Part shown: positions 1 through 6,915 of the stretch, piece by piece | Layout: each line of letters opens with the position of its first letter | Numbering within the stretch: the stretch's first letter is position 1 | NCBI GenBank assembly: GCA_038065015.1 | Contig: JBBTRU010000056.1 | Span: forward strand, 1-36,610 | Direction of reading: 5' to 3' | DNA from: CAIPSZ01 sp038065015 | GTDB lineage: Bacteria; Patescibacteriota; Patescibacteriia; PEXW01 | Length of the DNA: 36,610 nucleotides | Notes under the pieces: model-generated | Database searches by the model: none | Seen by the model: only the letters and a program-made list of their open reading frames with translations | What the model was told of the DNA's origin: nothing | Made by a program: the position numbers and the translations under genes

Positions 1-66
1 CTTACGCTCATCAATATCTCGGAGGTTTGTGTCCCAGAAAAGCTGTTTGTTGAGTTTCAATTTCAT
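1..66 (-). CDS. N-terminal fragment of a small protein, possibly DUF6922-type
   Basis: Only the first 22 codons lie inside the window; the gene runs off the left edge on the minus strand. The visible start, MKLKLNKQLFWDTN, resembles the opening of small proteins often found beside AbiEii-type nucleotidyltransferases (DUF6922-like), which also begin with a Lys/Leu-rich stretch followed by LFWD. That resemblance is from memory and rests on few residues. The start is an ATG only six bases after a TATACT -10 element, so the mRNA may be leaderless. The gene lies 85 bases downstream of rfbB on the same strand, but the promoter suggests its own transcript. Function cannot be assigned from this fragment. 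Confidence 0.5.
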   Translation of the reverse strand, partial: MKLKLNKQLFWDTNLRDIDERK

Positions 67-72
67 ACTGTA

Positions 73-101
73 AGTATAGCAAAAATAGTGCATATTGCCT
101 A
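73..101 (-). promoter_or_regulatory. Putative sigma-70 promoter, leaderless arrangement
   Basis: On the minus strand TATACT (78-73) is preceded after 17 bases by TAGGCA (101-96), a 4/6 match to TTGACA. The predicted transcription start falls on or next to the ATG at 66, so the downstream gene would have essentially no leader. The -10 match is good and the -35 is weak. Confidence 0.45.
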
Positions 102-151
102 TGCCTAGGTACATTATCAAGCTTATGAACGTTGCCTCCCCTCCTCGCTAT

Positions 152-1165
152 TTACCTATGCCCGTATTGCTGCTTGTAGTATGCCAAGTACTCCCCGCTC
201 TTCAACGACTTCCACCACTCTGGGTGGTCAACGTACCACTGCACGGTCTGCTTAAGGCCCTCTGCAAGGCTCCAGGTTGGCTTCCAGCCAAGTTCCTGCA
301 TGGCTTTTGAAGTATCTACCGCGTAGCGTCGGTCGTGGCCTTCACGGTCTTTTACAAAGGTTTTCATTTCCTCGCCTTTATCAAGCTGCTTCAAAATAGC
401 TTCAAGGATAGTTAGGTTGGGCCATTCCGGATTTTGGTTTGCACCGAAATTGTAGATCTCCCCTACCCGGCCTTTCCGCAAAGCCAAATCAATGCCTCGG
501 CAATGGTCTTCCACGTGCAGCCAATCCCGCACCTGCATGCCGTCACCGTACACTGGCACGGGTTTGCCTTCGATGAGATTCGTCACGGCCAATGGGATGA
601 ATTTCTCCGGGTACTGGTTTGGTCCCAGGTTGTTTGTGCAACGTGTAATCAGCGCTGGCACGTCGTACGTACGTACGTACGCAAGTACCATGAGATCGCC
701 GGCAGCCTTCGACGCAGCGTACGGGCTGGAGGGGTGCAAGCGGTCAGTCTCTTTGGAGAACTGTCCTGCGTCAATATCGCCGTACACTTCATCGGTGGAA
801 ATTTGCACGTACCGTTTAAGCTTCTGCTCTTTCGCGACTTCAAGTAGAACGCGCGTACCAAAGATATCAGTTTTGAGGAACGCTTCAGGATCCAAAATTG
901 AACGATCGACGTGCGTATCGGCAGCGAAGTTCACCATAGCATCGCAATGCTCTGGCACGGCTTTGCGGACTGCATCAATCTCGGCTATGTCGCCTTGTAC
1001 GAAGGTGTAGCGAGGGTCTTTTTCGATATCCTTCAGGTTCGCCAGGTTGCCCGCGTACGTGAGCTTGTCAAAATTCACCACCGTATCTTCGGGGTGTTCC
1101 CGCAGGATGTAATGGATAAAGTTTGAACCAATAAACCCAGCACCACCGGTAATAAAGAGTTTCAT
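152..1165 (-). CDS. rfbB: dTDP-glucose 4,6-dehydratase
   Basis: This 337-residue protein has the expected length and motifs of RmlB/RfbB, the NAD-dependent extended SDR that converts dTDP-glucose to dTDP-4-keto-6-deoxyglucose, the second step of dTDP-L-rhamnose and many dTDP-deoxysugar pathways. The Rossmann motif GGAGFIGSN is at residues 7-15, the family signature STDEVYG lies mid-protein, and the catalytic YxxxK is YAASK. It is the last gene of the left minus-strand group and starts 9 bases after hicA, so it is probably read from upstream promoters. Its usual partners rmlA and rmlD are not in the window, while rfbC lies two genes upstream. A short tetranucleotide repeat lies within the coding sequence at 664-681. 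The family call is certain; the final sugar is open. Confidence 0.95.
   Translation of the reverse strand: MKLFITGGAGFIGSNFIHYILREHPEDTVVNFDKLTYAGNLANLKDIEKDPRYTFVQGDIAEIDAVRKAVPEHCDAMVNFAADTHVDRSILDPEAFLKTDIFGTRVLLEVAKEQKLKRYVQISTDEVYGDIDAGQFSKETDRLHPSSPYAASKAAGDLMVLAYVRTYDVPALITRCTNNLGPNQYPEKFIPLAVTNLIEGKPVPVYGDGMQVRDWLHVEDHCRGIDLALRKGRVGEIYNFGANQNPEWPNLTILEAILKQLDKGEEMKTFVKDREGHDRRYAVDTSKAMQELGWKPTWSLAEGLKQTVQWYVDHPEWWKSLKSGEYLAYYKQQYGHR
664..681. repeat. Short CGTA tandem repeat inside rfbB
   Basis: The tetranucleotide CGTA is repeated about four and a half times. On the coding strand it encodes Tyr-Val-Arg-Thr-Tyr. Gain or loss of one unit would shift the rfbB frame. The tract is much shorter than the tetranucleotide tracts known to drive phase variation. 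Confidence 0.6.
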
Positions 1166-1174
1166 AAAAAGCGA

Positions 1175-1453
1175 TCAAAAACGGAACAACCGGTTAACCA
1201 GGAAAAATATGCTGCTCATTCCCAGAATCCGGACAATGTCGGCAATACTCTTCCCAGTAATGGCCGAGATATCGGAAACGATTTTTGTTCGCAAACCTTT
1301 GCCAATATCTTTAGTCTCGGGCACGATAATGACTTTACCGGTCAAGCCATGTTGGAGCTTAGTGTGACTACCCTTGCCGCCAGGCTTCATGAAGAAACCC
1401 AAACGCAGAGAGGCACGAATTACCTGTCTTGACGAGCACGATGGGATCTCCAC
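1175..1453 (-). CDS. hicA: HicA-like mRNA interferase toxin
   Basis: This 92-residue protein resembles HicA toxins, small dsRBD-fold ribonucleases that cut mRNA when not held by HicB. The family pattern is visible as SSRQVIRASLRLGFF followed by KGSHTKLQH, where the His of the Gly-Ser-His motif is the expected catalytic residue, and then VIIVPETKDIGKGLRTKI. The start is a GTG preceded by an AAGGGG Shine-Dalgarno and lies 6 bases after the hicB stop, so the genes are coupled with the antitoxin first. The C-terminus is longer than usual and ends in a hydrophobic stretch (SSIFFLVNRLF) that I do not recognise in typical HicA. The pair sits between two dTDP-sugar genes. Confidence 0.75.
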   Translation of the reverse strand: MEIPSCSSRQVIRASLRLGFFMKPGGKGSHTKLQHGLTGKVIIVPETKDIGKGLRTKIVSDISAITGKSIADIVRILGMSSIFFLVNRLFRF

Positions 1454-1459
1454 AACCCC

Positions 1460-1705
1460 TTACGCCACCACGAGTTGCCCAACGGTTTCAGCTTCGTAGC
1501 GCAAAAACGCCGGATTGGCTTGATCCTTAGGTACTTCAAAATACGTAAAAATAGCATCCTTCATATTCTGTAATGCCTCGTCCATGGTTGCGCCTTGAGT
1601 GTAGCAACCGGGTAGATCTGTTGCTTCTGCCCAAAATCTACCATCAGTATCCTGATGGATTCTTACTGGTACCTGGCGAGGTAAATGAGAAAGTGTGTGA
1701 CTCAT
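1460..1705 (-). CDS. hicB: HicB-like antitoxin, short form
   Basis: The 81-residue protein has the partial RNase H-like fold signature of HicB antitoxins: VPVRIHQDTDGRFWAEATDL, then PGCYTQGATMDEALQNMKDAI. I placed the start at the ATG at 1705 rather than an upstream TTG, because that TTG lies inside the -35 box of the promoter. HicB normally neutralises HicA by covering its active site, and many HicB proteins also carry a C-terminal HTH or ribbon-helix-helix domain that represses the operon. Here the protein ends soon after the core, so no DNA-binding domain is visible and autoregulation by HicB alone is doubtful. Gene order is antitoxin first. Confidence 0.8.
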   Translation of the reverse strand: MSHTLSHLPRQVPVRIHQDTDGRFWAEATDLPGCYTQGATMDEALQNMKDAIFTYFEVPKDQANPAFLRYEAETVGQLVVA

Positions 1706-1715
1706 AGTGCATGGC

Positions 1716-1744
1716 AGTATATCCTCGTGGATATTCACTGTCAA
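1716..1744 (-). promoter_or_regulatory. Consensus sigma-70 promoter of hicBA
   Basis: On the minus strand TTGACA (1744-1739) is followed after exactly 17 bases by TATACT (1721-1716). Transcription should begin near 1709-1710, only about five bases before the hicB ATG, so the mRNA is almost leaderless. The promoter sits in the 56-base gap after rfbC and would also drive rfbB through hicBA. Confidence 0.8.
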
Positions 1745-1761
1745 TATCTTTGTACAGCTAT

Positions 1762-2223
1762 CTATCGGTTCTGCGTCGCCCAGTCGAAGCCGATTTCCGG
1801 GTCGTCAAAAGCAATGCGTTTCTCATCCGGATTCTTGGGGTCGTAACTCATCGTCGTATGGTAAAAGAGCATCACCGGCTTGTCACCCAGCACCCGGTAC
1901 CCGTGCGCCACGCCAATGGGAATTTTGATGAGGATAGGGTTCTGCTCACCGGCGTAAATCACCTGCGTCTGTTTGTACGTTGCAGAATCCTTGCGCATGT
2001 CGTACAGCACCACTTGCGCCATACCACTTGCTATGTACCACAAATCGTCCTGCTTTTCGTGGTAGTGAAAGGCCTTGATAACCCCTGGGTAGGTTACTGT
2101 TACTGATGTCTGGCCGAAGTTCGACAAGAGCTTGTCGTCATCTCGCAGTACCTCGCGAAAGAATCCGCGATCGTCGGTGTGGGTAATTAATTTCTTTACA
2201 GTGATTCCCTGAAGCATTTCCAT
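1762..2223 (-). CDS. rfbC: dTDP-4-dehydrorhamnose 3,5-epimerase family cupin
   Basis: This 153-residue protein belongs to the RmlC cupin family, which epimerises dTDP-4-keto-6-deoxyglucose at C3 and C5. Typical features are DRGFFREV near residue 18, VIKAFHYHEKQDDLW around residues 48-62 with the metal-independent catalytic His region, and PIGVAHGYRVL. It is shorter than the roughly 180-residue classical enzyme. Within a sugar locus it would pair with rfbB, which lies 0.6 kb downstream beyond hicBA. It starts 14 bases after the upstream membrane-protein gene and is probably co-transcribed with it. A 3- or 5-only epimerase or a sugar-ketoisomerase relative remains possible. Confidence 0.9.
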   Translation of the reverse strand: MEMLQGITVKKLITHTDDRGFFREVLRDDDKLLSNFGQTSVTVTYPGVIKAFHYHEKQDDLWYIASGMAQVVLYDMRKDSATYKQTQVIYAGEQNPILIKIPIGVAHGYRVLGDKPVMLFYHTTMSYDPKNPDEKRIAFDDPEIGFDWATQNR

Positions 2224-2237
2224 ATTTTAAACGTTAA

Positions 2238-2651
2238 TTATGACTCGTCCTTATCAAAATACACCAATAGGCTCAAACCCAGAACAATCAACCCACTCAA
2301 AGGGGCTATTACTTTAACCAGCCAACCAATTGAAGACGTTTTATACCACACCACAGCCACCGTGCCAAGAGCGAGGAGAACCATCCATACGTAGTCTTTC
2401 CAGGTCGGCTTTCCCTCTACTTTTGCTTCTGGCACAACCATTGGCCATACGGTAGAAAGTACCCCAATGACAATTGCCGACCACAAAAAGATATTGATAT
2501 TGAAAAAATTTGCAACGACTCCTGGGCGTAAACTCTCCATGAGGTAAAACCCCAGGAAAGAAACCAACGAGACCTGAAAAGCAAATGAGAGCAACTCGCG
2601 TACTTCTGTACCCGAGAATGGCGTTGCAATGTTAAAGGTAATTTTATTCAT
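2238..2651 (-). CDS. Small four-helix membrane protein, unknown
   Basis: I do not recognise a named family. The 137-residue product shows about four hydrophobic helices (roughly residues 21-39, 54-74, 86-103 and 110-131) separated by short polar loops, including a charged loop around PEAKVEGKPTWKDY. It is the third gene of a row of membrane or membrane-anchored proteins (4558 to 2238) upstream of rfbC, with 6-base and 14-base gaps on either side. This suggests an envelope or glycan-related role, which is inference from context only. Confidence 0.75.
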   Translation of the reverse strand: MNKITFNIATPFSGTEVRELLSFAFQVSLVSFLGFYLMESLRPGVVANFFNINIFLWSAIVIGVLSTVWPMVVPEAKVEGKPTWKDYVWMVLLALGTVAVVWYKTSSIGWLVKVIAPLSGLIVLGLSLLVYFDKDES

Positions 2652-2657
2652 AACGCG

Positions 2658-4139
2658 CTACTGTTTGGCGAGTGCTCGAAATAACTTTGCTATCTCTGAA
2701 AACGCAAAGGGCGGTCGTTTTGCCGTAAACGTAATTTTTTTAATATGCAAGAATGCGCCGGCCTGCGTGGTAAGCCCGGGGTCGGAAAGCGAGAAGGTAA
2801 ACGTTTTACCTTTTGCAGAAAGTGTATGCAAATCAAAGGTTTTTTCGAGCAAATACGTACCACCCTTTTTACTCGCGATTGGTGCCACGGGTACGGGGTC
2901 GTAGAGGAAATCTGCTGCCTCGACGGTTGTTGCTGCAAGGCGGGGCACTTCTGTAATACGCCGGGCAATTTTTTCAAATGCTGCCCGTAAACCCCCCTCG
3001 GGTTTCAACAAGAAACCGCACGAGTTCGATATGCCCACATCTGCACGAGGAAATACTAGAGTATTGATCTCGTTTTTTAACTTTAAATCCTGACTCTGCT
3101 TCACCCCCGGAAGTCTCACCTGCTTCCCATTCACGCTTATTGGGTTCTGTATTCCAAGCTGATGCACCGCCACAACAGTAAGGTCGGGGCACTTCGTATA
3201 GAGAGTTACTGGGGAGCTCGATTGTTCCAGAAATAGCTTGCTCCCAAGTTCAATCGCATCACCCTGGAATTGCACGTTGCTTACTACGGTTGCCTCACTA
3301 TTCGCGCTAAACCGCAGGGTATAGAAGCCAGGGTCACCTGCTGGTACATCAATGATATGCCGCTGCATTGTGCGTCCTCCATCAGAAATATTTTTTGTAA
3401 CAATACTTACACCTTGATGTTCTAGGGTAAAACGGAGGGTATTCTTGCCAGAATCACTGTAGACAACTTTCGTATCAAATGTAACCTTTTGGGGTTTCCC
3501 ATCAAAAAACGCATTAACGGTAAAACTCCCACGGTAGCCACCGGGTAACTGCACTGCAGGGCTCTCTGTGTTTGGCGCGTAGAATGACGAGGGTATGGAA
3601 CCTTTTAAACCCTCACCTATAGAATAAACCTTTTGCAGGTTAGAAAAATTCTTCCAGAATGCATCTACATCTTGGATTTCTGGATGATTTTTTACGTACA
3701 AGCTGCCTTGCCCTAATTGCAAACGTCGCCATTCAGCCGAATACGCTGCTGGATTACGGAATGCCACAGACTGGTCAGGGTCGGAGCTTAAAACTTTTGC
3801 GCCAAGGGTAACAGTTGCGTACGGGTCAGTCTCTACCTCTGCAGTCATGGTCATGGTGTCAAAACCGCGTGGTAGGGTGACGGCAAACTTTAGCTGATCG
3901 GTGTAGGGGCGGGTGCGTTTGCCTTCTGGGGTAGAAACCACCCCAACGTCTGCACCACCGACGTACTGGGCGCTCCCCGGAAGGTGGAGGAAGGAGGAAA
4001 TGGTAACAATGTGCACTCCTGAGAATGCTACAATGTTGTTGAGTAGCCATACACCAAAAGTTATGCTACAAACTACTACAAACCAAAACGCAGCGCGTTG
4101 GGGTTTCACTAATGAGGCCTTGAAGTTTAGAAAATTCAT
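2658..4139 (-). CDS. Membrane-anchored extracytoplasmic protein, unknown
   Basis: The 493-residue product has one N-terminal hydrophobic helix (about residues 17-38) and then a long, mostly beta-rich polar region that should lie outside the membrane. Patterns such as GSFTVNAFF, KNTLRFTLEHQG and GFYTLRFSAN look like beta-sandwich strands, but I cannot name a domain. I chose the ATG at 4139 because it overlaps the upstream TGA as TGATG; a GTG one codon earlier is also possible. It lies between two small polytopic membrane proteins, a conserved-looking trio that might form a complex at the cell surface. No catalytic motif is visible. Confidence 0.75.
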   Translation of the reverse strand: MNFLNFKASLVKPQRAAFWFVVVCSITFGVWLLNNIVAFSGVHIVTISSFLHLPGSAQYVGGADVGVVSTPEGKRTRPYTDQLKFAVTLPRGFDTMTMTAEVETDPYATVTLGAKVLSSDPDQSVAFRNPAAYSAEWRRLQLGQGSLYVKNHPEIQDVDAFWKNFSNLQKVYSIGEGLKGSIPSSFYAPNTESPAVQLPGGYRGSFTVNAFFDGKPQKVTFDTKVVYSDSGKNTLRFTLEHQGVSIVTKNISDGGRTMQRHIIDVPAGDPGFYTLRFSANSEATVVSNVQFQGDAIELGSKLFLEQSSSPVTLYTKCPDLTVVAVHQLGIQNPISVNGKQVRLPGVKQSQDLKLKNEINTLVFPRADVGISNSCGFLLKPEGGLRAAFEKIARRITEVPRLAATTVEAADFLYDPVPVAPIASKKGGTYLLEKTFDLHTLSAKGKTFTFSLSDPGLTTQAGAFLHIKKITFTAKRPPFAFSEIAKLFRALAKQ

Positions 4140-4558
4140 CACGTATCAAAATGCTTACGTTCAGTAGGTAACGGTACGAAAATATCGCAAAGGAAAAACC
4201 AAAATGTAAATACCGTTACGGAAAAGAGGAGAACGGCAATCCAAGGTTGTACATTGAGGTTACGAACTATTGCAAAAGCAGCAATAACACTCCCAATCGC
4301 AATTACCGAACGAAGCATGCCTGGTCGTGGCACGGAGATAAATAAGTTTTCGCGGGGAAAGAGGAGTACGCAAATACCTAGAACAATTAGGATAGGGGGG
4401 ATATTTGAAAATTGTGCTGTACGCAAAATTGATCCTGGAAAAAGTTGCTCAAACGTGTACGCAACGAGATACCCCAAAAAAAGTACGAGGAACGTGTAAC
4501 GGCAGAGTGCTCGAATAAACTGTATAAACCAGGTTGTGTTCAAGTTGAGAGAAAACAT
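4139..4558 (-). CDS. Small polytopic membrane protein, unknown
   Basis: The 139-residue product has about four predicted membrane helices (roughly residues 18-37, 52-68, 82-99 and 105-125). No family is recognised. I used the ATG at 4558; an in-frame TTG lies seven codons upstream. Its TGA stop overlaps the start of the 493-residue neighbour, indicating translational coupling. It is the first gene of the left minus-strand group and faces gmd across about 98 bases that must hold promoters for both directions; only the gmd promoter is clear. Confidence 0.75.
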   Translation of the reverse strand: MFSLNLNTTWFIQFIRALCRYTFLVLFLGYLVAYTFEQLFPGSILRTAQFSNIPPILIVLGICVLLFPRENLFISVPRPGMLRSVIAIGSVIAAFAIVRNLNVQPWIAVLLFSVTVFTFWFFLCDIFVPLPTERKHFDT

Positions 4559-4591
4559 AATATTAGTAAAGGCTAGCAATCAATACGTTTT

Positions 4592-4620
4592 TTGACAAAT
4601 TAAACTAAAATAACTATAGT
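4592..4620 (+). promoter_or_regulatory. Consensus sigma-70 promoter of the gmd operon
   Basis: TTGACA (4592-4597) and TATAGT (4615-4620) are separated by exactly 17 bases. The predicted start is near 4627, giving a leader of about 30 bases before the gmd ATG. A second TATACT (4637-4642) lies closer to the gene but lacks a clear -35. No Shine-Dalgarno is evident before the ATG. This is the only strong plus-strand promoter noticed before a run of some 19 genes. Confidence 0.8.
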
Positions 4621-4656
4621 ACGAAAGCTTAGAACATATACTTTTGTAATTTTTGT

Positions 4657-5721
4657 ATGAAAAAAGCACTCATCACCGGAATTACTGGCCAAGATGGTTC
4701 CTACCTCGCAGAACTTCTTCTTGAGAAGGGCTACGAAGTACACGGCATTGTTCGACGTTCTTCGAGTATCAACTCGGCGCGCATCGACCACATCTTCCAA
4801 GACCCGCACGAGAAAAATATTCGGTTGCACTTGCACTACGGTGACTTAACGGACTCCTCAAATCTCTCCCGCCTCATTGAGAAAATTTCACCGGATGAAA
4901 TATACAACCTCGGCGCGCAGAGCCACGTCCGGGTGAGTTTCGACATGCCGGAATTCACCGGCAACGTCGACGCTCTCGGTGCTACCCGCTTGCTCGAAGC
5001 CATTCGCGACACGCGTATCAAAACGCGAATCTACCAAGCTTCTTCCAGTGAAATGTTCGGTAAAGTGCAAGAGGTTCCGCAAAAGGAAACGACCCCTTTC
5101 TACCCTCGAAGTCCGTACGGCGTCGCTAAAGTGTACGCGTACTGGATAACGGTCAACTACCGTGAGAGCTACAACCTCTACGCTTGCAATGGCATCCTGT
5201 TCAACCACGAATCACCTCGGCGCGGCGAGACGTTTGTGACCAGAAAGGTTACCCGTGGCCTCTCCCGTATCAAGCTAGGCATAGACAAAAAACTCTACCT
5301 TGGCAACCTCGAGGCAAAACGCGACTGGGGCTACGCCAAGGACTACGTCGAAGCAATGTGGCGTATGCTGCAGCAGCCTACCCCCGATGACTACGTCATT
5401 GCCACGGGCGAGACACATTCGGTTCGCGAATTTGTAGAAGAAGCTGGCCGACACCTCGGCATGGATATCCACTGGAAAGGGCAAGGCCTGGATGAAGTAG
5501 GCATTGATGCGCAAACGGGCAAGACGATTATCGGGATTGACCCAAAGTATTTCCGCCCAGCAGAAGTTGACCTCCTCATTGGTGACTGCACGAAAGCCAA
5601 AGCGCAACTTAACTGGAAACCCAAAACGACTTTCAAAGAACTCGTGAAAATCATGATTGAGGCGGACCTCGCGGCAGAAGGCAGAAACGAGACACACGCC
5701 TCAACCACCCCACACCCTTAG
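4657..5721 (+). CDS. gmd: GDP-mannose 4,6-dehydratase
   Basis: This 354-residue protein is a clear Gmd, the NADP-dependent SDR that turns GDP-D-mannose into GDP-4-keto-6-deoxy-D-mannose, the branch point to fucose, rhamnose, perosamine and colitose. The opening ALITGITGQDGSYLAELLL is diagnostic, as are RRSSSINSARIDHI, the substrate loop FNHESPRRGETFVTRK, and catalytic YGVAK. It is the first gene of the long plus-strand operon behind a consensus promoter. The next two genes are a ColD-like dehydratase and a Fcl/ColC-like synthase, which indicates the product is used for GDP-L-colitose. GDP-mannose supply genes (manB, manC) are not in the window. Confidence 0.97.
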   Translation: MKKALITGITGQDGSYLAELLLEKGYEVHGIVRRSSSINSARIDHIFQDPHEKNIRLHLHYGDLTDSSNLSRLIEKISPDEIYNLGAQSHVRVSFDMPEFTGNVDALGATRLLEAIRDTRIKTRIYQASSSEMFGKVQEVPQKETTPFYPRSPYGVAKVYAYWITVNYRESYNLYACNGILFNHESPRRGETFVTRKVTRGLSRIKLGIDKKLYLGNLEAKRDWGYAKDYVEAMWRMLQQPTPDDYVIATGETHSVREFVEEAGRHLGMDIHWKGQGLDEVGIDAQTGKTIIGIDPKYFRPAEVDLLIGDCTKAKAQLNWKPKTTFKELVKIMIEADLAAEGRNETHASTTPHP

Positions 5722-5752
5722 GCCTCTTGCCAAAGCCTGCCAACAAACGCCT

Positions 5753-6913
5753 ATGATCAAATTAATGAAATCAACATTCCTCCATGAGGAAGAGACGAAA
5801 CGGAAACTCGTTGACTTCATTATGCAGGCAAAGAAGCTGAGCATGGGCGCAGAGTGTAAGGCGTACGAAGTTGCATTTGCAAAGAAGCAAGGCCGAAAGC
5901 ATGCAATATTCGTGAGCAGTGGAAGCGCTGCCAACCTTGGCCTGCTCCAAGCGCTCTTGAATACCGGAAAGCTGCAGAAAGGTGCGCGTGTGGGCTTCTC
6001 TGCACTCACGTGGGCAACGAATGTCATGCCCATAATCCAGCTTGGTATGACACCGGTAGCAATCGACTGCGAACTGGAAACGCTGAATACATCCCCAGCA
6101 ACGCTCGCCAAAGCGGGAAAACTCGACGCGCTCTTCCTCACGAACGTCCTGGGTTTGTGCGATGACCTGCCGGGTATAGCTACGTACTGCCAAACGAAGG
6201 ACATTCTCCTCCTAGAGGACAACTGCGAGTCACTCGGTTCCAGCGTGCAAGGGAAACTCCTGGGGAACTTCGGCTACGCCTCGACGTTCTCTTCCTTCAT
6301 CGGCCACCACGTCTCGACAGTAGAGGGGGGGATGATTTGCACTGATGACGACGACTTCGCTGATGCGTTGATCATGGTACGGGCGCATGGTTGGGATAGA
6401 AACCTCAGCGAACAAAAACGAACAGCGCTGCGGAAGCAGCACGGGGTAAAGGATTTCTTCGCTATGTACACATTCTACGATCTTGCCTACAACCTCCGGC
6501 CGACCGAAATCCAGGGCTGCCTAGGCAACCTTCAGCTCCCCTACTGGGACGAGATTGTGTCTGGCCGAGAAGCGAATTTCAAGAAGTTCCTCGCCAGCGC
6601 TCAGTCGAACGCGAATATCTACCCGCTCCGAACCGAGCAACTCTCGACAGTGTCGAACTTCGCCATGCCTGTGGTGTACAAATCGGAAACGGCATTTTCT
6701 AAAGCATGCCAGGCTTTCGTCAACGAACAGGTAGAGGTTCGACCAATCATCGCCGGGAACATCACCGAGCAACCTTTCTACAAGAAGTACATGCCCCACC
6801 CCGAACCTTGCCCGAATGCTGCAATCATTCATCGCCGAGGACTGTATTTCCCGAATAATCCAGAACTCACAGAGGAAGAAGTGATACAGCTTTCATCTCT
6901 CCTTCACGGTTAA
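5753..6913 (+). CDS. colD: ColD-like GDP-4-keto-6-deoxymannose 3-dehydratase
   Basis: The 386-residue protein belongs to the DegT/DnrJ/EryC1/StrS PLP fold. Visible landmarks are VSSGSAANLGLL (residues 54-65), the PLP-phenol Asp in LLLEDNCESLGS (near 156) and the active-site loop SSFIGHHVSTVEGG (180-193). In normal sugar aminotransferases that loop carries the Schiff-base lysine; here the position is His185. Lys-to-His is the hallmark of the 3-dehydratases ColD and E1, which use PMP to remove the C3 hydroxyl. With gmd before it and a Fcl/ColC homologue 2 bases after it, the predicted reaction is GDP-4-keto-6-deoxymannose to GDP-4-keto-3,6-dideoxymannose. The start is the first ATG after gmd (MIKLMKS). 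A perosamine synthase is unlikely because the lysine is absent. Confidence 0.85.
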   Translation: MIKLMKSTFLHEEETKRKLVDFIMQAKKLSMGAECKAYEVAFAKKQGRKHAIFVSSGSAANLGLLQALLNTGKLQKGARVGFSALTWATNVMPIIQLGMTPVAIDCELETLNTSPATLAKAGKLDALFLTNVLGLCDDLPGIATYCQTKDILLLEDNCESLGSSVQGKLLGNFGYASTFSSFIGHHVSTVEGGMICTDDDDFADALIMVRAHGWDRNLSEQKRTALRKQHGVKDFFAMYTFYDLAYNLRPTEIQGCLGNLQLPYWDEIVSGREANFKKFLASAQSNANIYPLRTEQLSTVSNFAMPVVYKSETAFSKACQAFVNEQVEVRPIIAGNITEQPFYKKYMPHPEPCPNAAIIHRRGLYFPNNPELTEEEVIQLSSLLHG

Positions 6914-6915
6914 CC

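Noticed and set aside
1706..1744. Longer hicB starting at a TTG at 1744
   Set aside because: That TTG is part of the -35 box of the hicBA promoter, so it would not be transcribed; the ATG at 1705 fits the family start.
4559..4656. Clear minus-strand promoter for the left gene group
   Set aside because: TTGTCA with a weak TAGCCT at 17 bases is the best candidate, but the -10 match is too poor to annotate.
5753..6913. Perosamine synthase (GDP-4-amino-4,6-dideoxymannose) assignment
   Set aside because: The Schiff-base lysine is replaced by His185, as in 3-dehydratases, so transamination to perosamine is unlikely.
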